This document shows positions 40,834 through 48,730 of a DNA stretch of 48,730 bases, in pieces. The DNA is from an uncultured Phascolarctobacterium sp. (lineage in GTDB: Bacteria; Bacillota; Negativicutes; Acidaminococcales; Acidaminococcaceae). The DNA is taken from the NCBI RefSeq assembly GCF_905212365.1, contig NZ_CAJMEH010000009.1, forward strand, positions 1 through 48,730, given 5' to 3'. The position numbers were made by a program, and so were the translations under genes. The notes beneath the pieces are model-generated. The model was given only the letters and a program-made list of their open reading frames with translations. It searched no databases and had not been told where the DNA came from. Position 1 is the stretch's first letter. Each line of letters begins with the position of its first letter.

Positions 40834-42894
40834 TTAACCCTGCTTGCTTTCAGCGATAATCTTTTCCGCCATCTTAGCCGGAACGTCCTCGTAATGATCG
40901 AATTTCATTTCAAAGGTACCTTGGCCTTGGGTAATGGCGCGCAGGTCAACAGCATATTCTGTAATTTCTGCATAGGGAACTTGGGCAGTTACAACGCTCA
41001 TGCCCTCTTCCACGCTCTGCATGCCAAGGATACGACCGCGCTTTTGGTTCAAATCGCCGATAACGTCGCCCATCATAGAATCAGCGCAGGTTACATTTAA
41101 GCTGTAAATAGGCTCAAGCAGCACGGGCTTGCACATTTCCATTGCTTTCTTGAAGGCGATATTGGAAGCAGTTTTAAATGCCATTTCAGAGGAATCTACA
41201 GTATGGTAAGAACCATCCAGTAAGGTAATGCGCATATCGACTACAGGATAACCGGCCAAAATGCCTTTTTCCATCGCTTCGCGCATACCCTTTTCGACTG
41301 CGGGGATATATTGACGCGGAACAGCACCGCCGAAAATCTTATCGACGAATTCAAAGCCGCCTCCCGGAGGCAGGGGTTCCATCTTAATCACAACGTGCCC
41401 GTATTGACCATGGCCGCCGGATTGCTTCTTATGCTTGCCTTCTACTTCGGCAGTGCCGCGGATGGTTTCGCGGTATTCGATGATAGGAGCTTTAAGGATA
41501 GCTTCTACGCCGAACTTGCGCTGCATACGCTCCATAATGATTTCAATGTGCTGATCGCCCATACCGCTGATTAAAGTTTCCTTCGTTACCGGGTTCTTGG
41601 TCACGATAATCGTCGGGTCTTCGTCCATCAGACGGGTCAGTGCGGACATAATCTTGTCCTCGTCGCCCTTTTTCTTCGGATAAATAGCTCTGGTGTACAT
41701 GGGCAGCGGGAAGTTGATGGGCGGGAATTCTACCTCGGCGTTCTTATCGCACAGGGTATCGCCGGTGCAGGTGTACTGCAATTTGGCAACCACGCCGATA
41801 TCGCCTGCTACCACTTGTTTCATAGCAATTTGCGTTTTACCGCGCATCGTGAAGATATTGGCAATGCGTTCTTCCTCCTCGCGGCGGGAATTATATACCA
41901 TGCTGTCTGCCTTAATACAGCCGGAGAATACACGGAAATAGCTGAGACGGCCAACAAAGGGGTCGGAGGTTGTTTTGAACACCAAAGCCGCCATCGGGGC
42001 GTTGGCGTCGCGAAGCTCTTCTTCGCCTGTTTCTTTATCGATAACTACATAGTCGTTCAAAATAGCCGGATAAGTAAAGTCGATGATGGCGTTCATCAGA
42101 CGGCCCAAGCCGATATTCTTGTAAGCGCTGCCGCACAGCATCGGGTAAATGATAGCCTGGCGGATGCCCTTAATCAAGCATTTCATAATTTCTTCGTCGC
42201 TGATGGCTTCGCCTTCCAGATAACGCATCATGCAATCGTCGTCCGCTTCTACCGCGGCCTCGATCATCTTTTCGCGGGCGGCTTCAGCGGCTTCTTTATA
42301 CTCATCGGGAATGTCTATTTCATCGGAGCCGTTGCCGTTGGCACGATAGGCTTTCATCTTATACAGGTCGATAATGCCCTCGAATTTGTCTTCCTTGCCC
42401 AAGGGCAGCTGCAATGGCAATACGTGCTTGCCGAACTTGCCACGCAGATTATCCAGAATGCTGTCAAAATCAGCGTTTTCACGATCCATTTTGTTGACGA
42501 AAATAATACGCGGCAGACCGACCTCCTCAGCCAGCTTCCAGCATTGCTCCGTACCAACCTGTACGCCGCTGGTTGCGCAGACAACGATCAAAGCGCTGTC
42601 AACCGCTCTGAACGCACCCTTAACCTCCGCTACGAAATCGGCGAAGCCAGGAGTGTCGATAAAGTTAATCTTGCTGTCGCGCCATTCTACAGGAGCCAGC
42701 GTAGCGTTGACGGAAACCTTACGTTTAATTTCTTCGGGCTCATAGTCAGTGGTGGTAGCACCGTCCTCAACCTTGCACATTCTGCTGATAGCTCCGCTGC
42801 GATACAGCAGGGCTTCGGTTACGGACGTGGTTCCTGCTCCACCATGACCCACAATGGCCACGTTTCTGATCTTATCACCAGTGTATTCTTTCAT
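40834..42894 (-). CDS. EF-G2-like translational GTPase with an altered P-loop
   Basis: A 686-residue protein with all five EF-G domains. It belongs to the EF-G-like (EF-G2) group and not to the main fusA. The P-loop reads GHGGAGTTS (16-24): T22 stands where nearly all GTPases have Lys. G3 is DTPGF (80-84), so the catalytic His of EF-G is Phe. NKMD (134-137) is intact. I chose ATG 42894 behind AAGGGGG. It stands alone with its own terminator. Without the lysine, GTP binding could be weak; a ribosome-rescue or regulatory role is only a guess. Confidence 0.9.
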   Translation of the reverse strand: MKEYTGDKIRNVAIVGHGGAGTTSVTEALLYRSGAISRMCKVEDGATTTDYEPEEIKRKVSVNATLAPVEWRDSKINFIDTPGFADFVAEVKGAFRAVDSALIVVCATSGVQVGTEQCWKLAEEVGLPRIIFVNKMDRENADFDSILDNLRGKFGKHVLPLQLPLGKEDKFEGIIDLYKMKAYRANGNGSDEIDIPDEYKEAAEAAREKMIEAAVEADDDCMMRYLEGEAISDEEIMKCLIKGIRQAIIYPMLCGSAYKNIGLGRLMNAIIDFTYPAILNDYVVIDKETGEEELRDANAPMAALVFKTTSDPFVGRLSYFRVFSGCIKADSMVYNSRREEEERIANIFTMRGKTQIAMKQVVAGDIGVVAKLQYTCTGDTLCDKNAEVEFPPINFPLPMYTRAIYPKKKGDEDKIMSALTRLMDEDPTIIVTKNPVTKETLISGMGDQHIEIIMERMQRKFGVEAILKAPIIEYRETIRGTAEVEGKHKKQSGGHGQYGHVVIKMEPLPPGGGFEFVDKIFGGAVPRQYIPAVEKGMREAMEKGILAGYPVVDMRITLLDGSYHTVDSSEMAFKTASNIAFKKAMEMCKPVLLEPIYSLNVTCADSMMGDVIGDLNQKRGRILGMQSVEEGMSVVTAQVPYAEITEYAVDLRAITQGQGTFEMKFDHYEDVPAKMAEKIIAESKQG

Positions 42895-42907
42895 AAATAA
42901 ATCCCCC

Positions 42908-42930
42908 TTAGGCATTTTTTTGATGCCTAA
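42908..42930 (-). promoter_or_regulatory. Hairpin just upstream of the EF-G-like ribosome site
   Basis: On the - strand TTAGGCAT and ATGCCTAA are exact inverted copies around seven bases (C and six A). The 3' arm abuts the AAGGGGG ribosome site, so folding could change translation start. Confidence 0.5.
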
Positions 42931-43056
42931 TATTTCGTTGAATTGACTGATTATTCCTGCTAAAAGCAGTAAATTTAACTTATATTTTTCCTGCGACAGT
43001 TAAAGTGTAACGCAAGTAACACTATTATCTCTAGTCGTATAATTCTCAAGACCAAT

Positions 43057-43102
43057 CGCAGGCAAAAGGGAGGGGCAGCTTTTCTATGCTTCCGCTCCCT
43101 TA
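43057..43102 (-). terminator. Terminator of the thiDME operon
   Basis: On the - strand AAGGGAGCGG pairs imperfectly with CCCCTCCCTT, with an inner AAGC/GCTG stem, and is followed by TTTTGCC. The rest of 42931-43056 holds nothing I can support except weak AT-rich promoter-like sequence. Confidence 0.7.
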
Positions 43103-43104
43103 AA

Positions 43105-43740
43105 TTATTTACGGTATGAATCGCGTATGGCCGCGATTTGACGCACTCTTTCTGTAATATCGGCAGCCGCCAGAATGCCGCTGATAATCGCCGCGCCGTC
43201 GGCTCCCGTCTGCAATACCTGCTCGTAATTAGCCGCCGTAACGCCGCCGATGCCCACCATAGGTAATTTACTTACCTGACGAATAGTCCGCAGGTTAGCC
43301 AAGCCCAGCTCCTGCACGTCCTGCTTGGTGGCGCTGCCAAAAACAGCGCCGCAGCCCAGATAATCTGCGCCGTCGGCAATGGCCTGCAATGCTTCCTTGG
43401 GATTATGGGCAGAAACACCGATAACGTAATCATTGCCCATAATTTTACGGGCAGCAGCGCAAGGCAGATCATCCTGCCCCAAATGCACGCCTGCCGCTCC
43501 TACCGCCATGGCTAAATCCACCCGATCGTTAATAATCAGCGGTACGCTGTAACTATCGCACAAGGCTTTCAGCTCCAGGGCCTCCGCATACATGGGGCCG
43601 CCGTCGTTATGCTTGCTGCGGTACTGAACCAGCGTTACGCCGCCCTCTAAAGCCTGACGCACGCAGTCTGCCAGCGAACGCCCATGCAGCCAGCTATCGT
43701 CCGTAACAAGATAAATGCTGTAGTCTATCTGCGGCTTCAT
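43105..43740 (-). CDS. thiE: Thiamine-phosphate synthase
   Basis: A 211-residue TIM-barrel enzyme that joins HMP-pyrophosphate and THZ-phosphate to thiamine phosphate. Motifs are YLVTDD, VQYRSK (pyrophosphate site), INDRVDLA, GVHLGQDDL and GIGGV. ATG 43740 overlaps the thiM stop by 4 bases (ATGA) and has AGAAGG upstream; a start at 43779 would lie deeper in thiM. Confidence 0.96.
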   Translation of the reverse strand: MKPQIDYSIYLVTDDSWLHGRSLADCVRQALEGGVTLVQYRSKHNDGGPMYAEALELKALCDSYSVPLIINDRVDLAMAVGAAGVHLGQDDLPCAAARKIMGNDYVIGVSAHNPKEALQAIADGADYLGCGAVFGSATKQDVQELGLANLRTIRQVSKLPMVGIGGVTAANYEQVLQTGADGAAIISGILAAADITERVRQIAAIRDSYRK

Positions 43741-44564
43741 GATACCTTCTCTTCCGGCTTCAAATTTACTAAATTCCATTTAGTAGTCACGTGGTACACG
43801 CAGTCTAGCAGACGCGCCTTAAACATACCGGGGCCGTCCTTCTTTTCCAAAAAGTTAGCTGCCAGCTCCGCGCTTTGCCCCATAATAACTACTCCCAAGG
43901 CCGCAGCTACCAGCATATCCTTCGTCACGGCGGCGCAGCAGGCCACCAGCGTGCTGGTCATGCAGCCGCTGCCCGTAATATCCTGTAAAAGCGGGTGGCC
44001 ATTATTCAGTACAACCGCCTGCTTGCCGTTGCTGATATTATCGATAGCGCCGGTTACGGCGAAAACGCAATTAAATTTAGCGGCGGCGTCCTTAGCTACC
44101 TTCAAGGCCTCGCCCTCCTGCGTACTTTCGTCCAGGTTATCCACGCCGTGGCCGCCGGTTTTACCCAGCAGCAGCGCCCGGCATTCGCTGAAATTGCCGC
44201 GTACAATGCTGATATAGCCCTTATGCAGCAGCTTTAAAGCAAAATTCAGCCGCATAGTGGAGGTCATTACGCCTACCGGGTCTAAAATAACCGGAATCCC
44301 CAGCTTTTTGGCTACGGCAGCGGAACGCTCCATAGCAATCTGTTTATTAAAGCTGATGGTGCCCAAATTCAGCACTAAAGCGTTCGCTCCGGCGGTGATT
44401 TCCTCAACCTCCTCCGGCTCGTCCGCCATTACGGGAGAAGCGCCAGCCGCCAAGGCCACGTCGGCGCAGCTTTCCGCCGTCACGTAATTAGTTATTTCAT
44501 GCACTACCGGTCTTTGCTTACGCAGCTTATCCACCAGCTCGCCAAATGTATTTTTCAAATCCAT
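43737..44564 (-). CDS. thiM: Hydroxyethylthiazole kinase
   Basis: A 275-residue kinase that salvages the thiazole half of thiamine. NYVTAESCADVALAAGASPV (26-45) and DPVG, plus ITGSGCMTS with the catalytic Cys near 205, fit the family. It overlaps thiD by one base and thiE by four, giving a tightly coupled operon. Confidence 0.96.
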   Translation of the reverse strand: MDLKNTFGELVDKLRKQRPVVHEITNYVTAESCADVALAAGASPVMADEPEEVEEITAGANALVLNLGTISFNKQIAMERSAAVAKKLGIPVILDPVGVMTSTMRLNFALKLLHKGYISIVRGNFSECRALLLGKTGGHGVDNLDESTQEGEALKVAKDAAAKFNCVFAVTGAIDNISNGKQAVVLNNGHPLLQDITGSGCMTSTLVACCAAVTKDMLVAAALGVVIMGQSAELAANFLEKKDGPGMFKARLLDCVYHVTTKWNLVNLKPEEKVS

Positions 44565-45370
44565 TATTCCAATATACCAGCCTTTCTGTATAAATCCACA
44601 AAATGATGCGTAGGCCCGCAGCCGCTGCCCAAGGCAATGCCGTGAGCGATGGCTTGCGTAACGTATTCCTTGGAGGCCTGCACTGCTGCCTCTAGGCTCA
44701 TTCCCTTAGCCAGATTAGCCGCTAAGCTGCTGGATAAGGTGCAGCCCGTGCCATGAGTATTTTTAGTGGAGATGCGCTGGCCGGTAAACCAGCGTTCTGT
44801 CTGCCCGTCAAACAGCAAATCGTCCGCCGTATCCTGCAAATGCCCGCCCTTCACCAGCACGGCCTTAGCGCCCAAAGAGATAATTTTTTCCGCAACCGGA
44901 CGCATCTGCTCCCTGCGCTCCACCTTCATGCCGGTGATAGCCTCCGCTTCCGGCAAATTAGGCGTTACCAGCGTCGCCAGCGGCAGCAGCTCGCTGATCA
45001 GCGTAGCGCAGGCCTCCGGCGCCAGCAGCGGATAGCCGCTTTTGGAAATCATCACCGGGTCCACCACCACAATGGGCGGCGCATAACGGCGCAGGCAAGC
45101 GGCGATAGTCTTAATAATCTGCGGCTGGGACACCATACCTATCTTTACCGCGTCCACGCGGATATCGTCAAAGACGGCCTCGATTTGAGCCTGCACCACG
45201 TCGCAGTCAATATCCTGCACTTTGGTCACGCCGCAGGTGTTCTGGGCCGTAACCGCCGTAATTACGCTCATGCCGAAGGTACCGTGAGCGGCAAAGGTCT
45301 TAAGGTCGGCCTGAATGCCCGCGCCGCCGCTGGAATCGCTGCCGGCAATCGTCAATAAATGCTTCAACAT
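44564..45370 (-). CDS. thiD: HMP/HMP-phosphate kinase
   Basis: A 268-residue ribokinase-fold enzyme that phosphorylates hydroxymethylpyrimidine twice. Motifs are IAGSDSSGGAGIQADLKTF (7-25), DPVMISKSG and GTGCTLSSS (catalytic base region). It is the first gene of thiDME, a salvage set with no thiC or thiG. No TPP riboswitch precedes it; a MITE-like element lies 31 bases upstream. Confidence 0.97.
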   Translation of the reverse strand: MLKHLLTIAGSDSSGGAGIQADLKTFAAHGTFGMSVITAVTAQNTCGVTKVQDIDCDVVQAQIEAVFDDIRVDAVKIGMVSQPQIIKTIAACLRRYAPPIVVVDPVMISKSGYPLLAPEACATLISELLPLATLVTPNLPEAEAITGMKVERREQMRPVAEKIISLGAKAVLVKGGHLQDTADDLLFDGQTERWFTGQRISTKNTHGTGCTLSSSLAANLAKGMSLEAAVQASKEYVTQAIAHGIALGSGCGPTHHFVDLYRKAGILE

Positions 45371-45395
45371 ATCAATCTACCTCATGTTTTATATT

Positions 45396-45401
45396 ATTAT
45401 A
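45396..45401 (-). promoter_or_regulatory. Probable -10 of thiDME at the edge of the MITE-like element
   Basis: On the - strand TATAAT; its first base is the last base of the element. The -35 would lie inside the element's first hairpin and is not recognisable. Confidence 0.4.
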
Positions 45402-45523
45402 CTCCCCCAGTCACCATTGGTGACAGCCCCCTCTAAGAGGGGGCAAAATGTCCTTCTAATATTTTACTTTTGCTCCCTCGGTGAGGGAGCTGGCGTTTTG
45501 CTTTGCAAAACGACTGAGGGAGT
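45401..45523. mobile_element. MITE-like palindromic element, 123 bp
   Basis: The ends ACTCCCCCAGTC (45401-45412) and GACTGAGGGAGT (45512-45523) are 12-base terminal inverted repeats with one mismatch. Inside are four hairpins: GTCACCA/TGGTGAC, GCCCCCTCT/AGAGGGGGC, GCTCCCTC/GAGGGAGC and CGTTTTGC/GCAAAACG. It has no coding capacity. Elements with ends of this type are, to my knowledge, scattered through genomes of gut Firmicutes. A clear target duplication is not seen. Confidence 0.8.
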
Positions 45524-45562
45524 AATTTTGTACACAACCTTATACTCTTGCGCTTACTTAGG

Positions 45563-45592
45563 AAAAAGACCGAGGAGTGCTCCCCGGTCTTT
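45563..45592 (-). terminator. Terminator of tkt
   Basis: On the - strand AAAGACCG pairs with CGGTCTTT, inner GAG/CTC pairs extend it, and five T follow (45567-45563). Confidence 0.92.
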
Positions 45593-45605
45593 CGTCAATA
45601 ACAGC

Positions 45606-47588
45606 TTACAGAACCTCTTTAACCTTAGCTACCAGGTTATCGACGGTAAAGCCGTATTTTTCCATCATTACACCGCCGGGAGCAGACGCGCCGAAGGTAG
45701 TAATGCCCAAAACATTCTTTTCACTGCCGGTATAACGGCTCCCGCCGTAAGGCACACCGGCTTCTACGGCAAATTTTACTATGCCCTCTGGCAGTACGCT
45801 GGCCTTGTATTCCTCGCTCTGTCTGTCGAAAGCATCCCAGCTGGGCATGGATACTACGGTCGCCCCAATGCCTTCGGCTTCCAGCTTGGCCTGAGCTTCC
45901 AGAGCCAGCTGCACCTCGCTGCCTGTACCGATTAAAATAACCTTAGCCTCGCCTTTTGCCGGACTCAGAACATAAGCGCCCTTAGCGGCGTTTTCGTGAA
46001 TAACATCGGCATAAGCGTGCAGTACGTTCAGCTTTTGACGGCTAAGCAGCAGGCAGGTAGGCTTATGCTTGTTCAAGCAGGCCTGCTGCCAGGCGGCAGC
46101 GGTTTCCAGCGCGTCGGCAGGACGGATAACGCTGACATTAGGAATCAAGCGCAGACCCATAGCCGTTTCAATCGGCTGATGGGTCGGACCGTCCTCACCC
46201 AAAGCAATACTGTCATGGGTCAGTACAAAGATAGCCTGAATGCCCATGAGCGCGGCCATACGAATGGTAGGACGCAGGAAATCGGCAAATACCAGGAAGG
46301 TGCCGCCGAAGGGAATAAAGCCGCCGTGCAGGGAAATACCGTTCAGCACAGTGCCCATAGCATGCTCGCGCACGCCAAAGTGAATATTGCGGCCGGTGCG
46401 GTCCAGCTTGGAGAAGAAGCCGCCGGCCTTCATAATGGTTTTATTGGAGGGACCCAAATCGGCGCTGCCGCCGACCAATTCCGGCAGCTGTGCAGCCAAC
46501 ACTTGAATAATATCGCCGGAGGCTTCGCGGGTAGCGTTCTTGGCGGTATCCTTGAAGATAGCCTCCAAAGCGGACAGGTTCACCAAAGTATTGCCTTCAA
46601 TGCGGTCGGTCAGCTCTTTAGCCAGCTCCGGATATACTACTTTATAATCTTCCAGCAAAGCGTTCCAAGCAGTTTCGGCAGCAGCGCAGCCTGCCAGCTT
46701 AGCGGCAAAATGCTCCCTAACCTCCGCGGGAACATAGAACATTTCCTGCGGCCACCCAGCCTTTTCCTTAGTAGCTACCAAAGCGTCAGCGCCCAAAGGC
46801 TCGCCATGGCAGGAAGCGTTATCCTGCTTGGGGCTGCCAAAGCCAATGTGAGTGCGTACGATGATTAAGGACGGATGCAAAGTGTCCGCCTTAGCTTCTT
46901 TAATGGCCTCGGCCATAGCCTCCACGTCCTCGCTGTCGCCTACGCGCAGCACCTGCCAGCCGTAAGCCTTGAAGCGGGCTTCCACGTCCTCGGTAAAGGC
47001 GATATCGGTGCTGCCTTCAATGGTAATTTTATTATCGTCATACAAGTAGATCAGCTTGCCTAAGCCTAATGTGCCAGCTAAGGACGCGGCTTCGGAAGCA
47101 ACGCCCTCCATCAGGTCGCCGTCGGAGGTCAAGCCGAAGGTGTAATGGTCCACGATGGGGAAATCCGGCTTATTATACTTAGCGCCCAGCATAGCTTCAG
47201 CGATAGCGAAGCCTACGCCCATGGAAAAGCCGTGACCCAAGGGCCCGGTAGAAACGTCTACGCCGGGGGTAAGTCCATATTCAGGATGACCGGGGGTTTT
47301 GCTGCCCCATTGACGGAAGTTTTGCAGCTCTTCCATAGGCAGATCGTAGCCAGCCAAATGCAGCATAGCGTACAGCAGTGCGCTGCCATGGCCCGGAGAA
47401 AGAATAAAGCGATCGCGGTTGAACCAGTTAGGGTTGGCGGGATTGTAGCTCATAAAGCGATCCCAAATAGTATACATCAAAGGCGCGGTGCCCAAAGGGA
47501 AGCCGGGATGGCCGGACTTAGCCTTTTCTACCTGGTCTGCCGCTAAAAAGCGCAGAGTGTTTACGCAAGCCTGATCAATTTTTTGCAT
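45606..47588 (-). CDS. tkt: Transketolase
   Basis: A 660-residue thiamine-diphosphate enzyme of the pentose phosphate pathway. It has the N-terminal SGHPG motif, the cofactor motif SDGDLMEGVASEAASLAG (TPP/Mg site), the GPTHQPIE stretch and the pyrimidine-domain DFLRP. Full length in one chain. ATG 47588 follows GGAGG at 8 bases; an in-frame TTG at 47603 overlaps that site. It is a single-gene unit. It needs the thiamine cofactor made by the genes next door. Confidence 0.97.
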   Translation of the reverse strand: MQKIDQACVNTLRFLAADQVEKAKSGHPGFPLGTAPLMYTIWDRFMSYNPANPNWFNRDRFILSPGHGSALLYAMLHLAGYDLPMEELQNFRQWGSKTPGHPEYGLTPGVDVSTGPLGHGFSMGVGFAIAEAMLGAKYNKPDFPIVDHYTFGLTSDGDLMEGVASEAASLAGTLGLGKLIYLYDDNKITIEGSTDIAFTEDVEARFKAYGWQVLRVGDSEDVEAMAEAIKEAKADTLHPSLIIVRTHIGFGSPKQDNASCHGEPLGADALVATKEKAGWPQEMFYVPAEVREHFAAKLAGCAAAETAWNALLEDYKVVYPELAKELTDRIEGNTLVNLSALEAIFKDTAKNATREASGDIIQVLAAQLPELVGGSADLGPSNKTIMKAGGFFSKLDRTGRNIHFGVREHAMGTVLNGISLHGGFIPFGGTFLVFADFLRPTIRMAALMGIQAIFVLTHDSIALGEDGPTHQPIETAMGLRLIPNVSVIRPADALETAAAWQQACLNKHKPTCLLLSRQKLNVLHAYADVIHENAAKGAYVLSPAKGEAKVILIGTGSEVQLALEAQAKLEAEGIGATVVSMPSWDAFDRQSEEYKASVLPEGIVKFAVEAGVPYGGSRYTGSEKNVLGITTFGASAPGGVMMEKYGFTVDNLVAKVKEVL

Positions 47589-47624
47589 TGAGAAAACCTC
47601 CAATTACTCAATTTTTCTATAAAC

Positions 47625-47654
47625 ATTATACCATGTTTCCTTGTGTTGTACATC
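47625..47654 (-). promoter_or_regulatory. Promoter of tkt with a TGTTGTACATC motif
   Basis: On the - strand TATAAT (47630-47625) with TGG upstream (extended -10). The motif at 47644-47654, over the -35 position, is repeated exactly at 33648-33658 ahead of the M16 protease. The rest of 47655-47790 shows no gene. Confidence 0.6.
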
Positions 47655-47792
47655 TTTTTCTTTTTGACGGCGCAGCAGTAAGCAAACGCAAGCTGCATTC
47701 TTTTCATCCCCTCAGAAAAACATCACATAATATATGGGCAAATGGGTCAAGAAGCAAAGCGTTCCGCCTATCAGCAGACGGCATTCCCATAC

Positions 47793-47826
47793 AAAAACGG
47801 CATAGCCCGCAGGCTACGCCGTTTTA
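47793..47826 (-). terminator. Terminator of the TctC gene
   Basis: AAAACGGC pairs with GCCGTTTT and inner AGCC/GGCT pairs extend it; on the - strand TTTTTGT follows. The symmetric A and T runs may make it work on both strands. Confidence 0.9.
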
Positions 47827-47841
47827 AAAATCGCTATTATT

Positions 47842-48730
47842 TTAGTTGGCCTTGGTCAAAAACTTACCGTACATTTCGTGGTCTTCGGCCATCATCTTAT
47901 CAGCATCTTCGCCGATGATGCAGGAGGGGTCGATGCCCTGCTTCATAAAGTAATCCTTGAACTCCTTGGATTCGCACACCTTTTTAGCGGCGGCACGCAA
48001 AACTTCAAGTTTCTCTTTCGGAGTATTTTTCGGAGCTACCAGCGCAGCCCAGGCGCGCACGGTCATATTATGCCCCAGCTCCTTAAAGGTGGGCACATCG
48101 GGATAAATTTCGCTGCGGGAAGCGGACATGGTAGCCAAAATTTTCAAATTGCCTGCATCCACCTGGCTCTTGAATACGGAAGGATCGGCCAAGGTAGCGT
48201 CGATATGCTTACCGGCCAAAGCGGCGGCAATATCAGCGGAGCCTTTCGGATAAGGAACGTGCTTAAATTGCACGCCGAATTCGTCCTCAAAAGACAGCGC
48301 TGCAATATGCCAGATAGCGCCTACGCCGGAATTGCCCATTTTTACCTTATCCGGATTAGCCTTGGCATAAGCTACGAACTCATTTAAATTATTATAGGGA
48401 GCCTCCTTCGGCACGATTAAAGCGGCCGGAGCGGCGATGGGAGCGCAGATAGCGGCATAATCCTTATAGGTATTTTTGCATTTGCCCTGATGCGGGAACA
48501 TAGCCAGCTCTACCGTAACCATGCCTAAGGTATGGCCGTCGGGCTTAGCGTTGGCAGTTTCCACCATGCCGGTTACGCCGCCGCCGTCAGGCTTGTTGAC
48601 AGGTACGAACTTGCTGCCTGCCAGCTCCTTTTCCATCATCTGAATCAGACCTCTGGCAGAGGTATCGGTGCCGCCGCCGGGCGCCTTGGGAATGATGACG
48701 GAAATATCTCCGTCGGCAGGATAAGCGGCC
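47842..48730 (-). CDS. TctC-type tripartite tricarboxylate transporter binding protein (5' end cut off)
   Basis: The frame is open to the right edge of the window; about 295 residues are visible and the signal peptide lies outside. The mature start resembles the family: YPADGDISVIIPKAPGGGTD, then GLIQMMEKE. Further on are KVKMGNSGVGAIWHIAAL and KHVPYPKGSADIAAALAG, which line the ligand cleft. Such proteins capture citrate, tartrate or other acids in the periplasm for TctAB. The C-terminus is followed by a terminator, so tctA/B, if present, lie upstream beyond the window. Confidence 0.9.
   Translation of the reverse strand, partial: AAYPADGDISVIIPKAPGGGTDTSARGLIQMMEKELAGSKFVPVNKPDGGGVTGMVETANAKPDGHTLGMVTVELAMFPHQGKCKNTYKDYAAICAPIAAPAALIVPKEAPYNNLNEFVAYAKANPDKVKMGNSGVGAIWHIAALSFEDEFGVQFKHVPYPKGSADIAAALAGKHIDATLADPSVFKSQVDAGNLKILATMSASRSEIYPDVPTFKELGHNMTVRAWAALVAPKNTPKEKLEVLRAAAKKVCESKEFKDYFMKQGIDPSCIIGEDADKMMAEDHEMYGKFLTKAN

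Noticed and set aside
45371..45600. TPP riboswitch upstream of thiDME
   Set aside because: The conserved CTGAGA and ACCTGA words are absent; the structure there is the MITE-like element.
45315..45935. A 206-codon + strand frame spanning thiD, the MITE-like element and tkt
   Set aside because: It crosses two genes antisense, a terminator and a palindromic element.

Overview
The window looks like chromosome from a diderm Firmicute of the class Negativicutes, most likely an Acidaminococcaceae/Phascolarctobacterium-like anaerobe. This assignment is inferred, not tested. The supporting signs are Firmicutes-type regulators and gene order (codY beside xerC; ylxM-ffh-rpsP-khpA-ylqD-rimM-trmD; der-plsY; UPF0735-hom-thrB) together with a C-terminal fragment at the left edge ending in an outer-membrane-barrel-like aromatic residue. 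Anaerobic metabolism is suggested by radical SAM, NfnAB, PduL, CstA and TctC proteins. No ribosomal RNA, prophage, CRISPR array or complete insertion sequence is visible. The only mobile-looking element is a 123-bp MITE-like palindromic element.

Left part (1-15569, + strand): the end of a probable outer-membrane protein; a PDZ/radical-SAM DUF512 protein and CobO adenosyltransferase; a folded-looking intergenic region; der and plsY; an ACT protein with hom and thrB (threonine synthesis); tRNA-Pro(GGG); a tight five-gene run of zinc-ribbon protein, prfC, CitA/CitB-type two-component system and WecG/TagA glycosyltransferase; then psd-pssA-GT2 (phosphatidylethanolamine and a glycan).

Centre (15660-23840, + strand): nine tightly packed genes, HAD phosphatase-mtnP-mtnA-ahcY-class II aldolase-mtaD-nfnA-nfnB (eight confidently metabolic genes plus shared promoter region). 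The enzymes together form a plausible route for disposing of the SAM by-products methylthioadenosine, 5'-deoxyadenosine and S-adenosylhomocysteine. MtaD would deaminate them, MtnP would split the nucleoside, MtnA would isomerise the pentose phosphate and the aldolase would release DHAP, while AhcY handles the homocysteine branch. MtnP carries Asn where adenine-specific enzymes carry Asp, which fits a deaminase-first order. NfnAB supplies electron-bifurcating ferredoxin/NAD(P) chemistry. This is the most interesting system in the window.

Middle (23864-34256): cstA (-), a small unknown protein (-), pduL and a secreted unknown protein (+), lexA (+), an SseB-like/macrodomain fusion (+), a PreP-type M16 protease (-) and an Arc-like ribbon-helix-helix protein (+), mostly as short units with their own promoters and terminators.

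Right part (34257-48730, - strand): xerC-codY without the usual hslVU between them; the SRP/ribosome-maturation operon; an EF-G2-like GTPase that lacks the P-loop lysine; thiDME preceded by the MITE-like element; transketolase; and, cut by the window edge, a TctC-type solute-binding protein.
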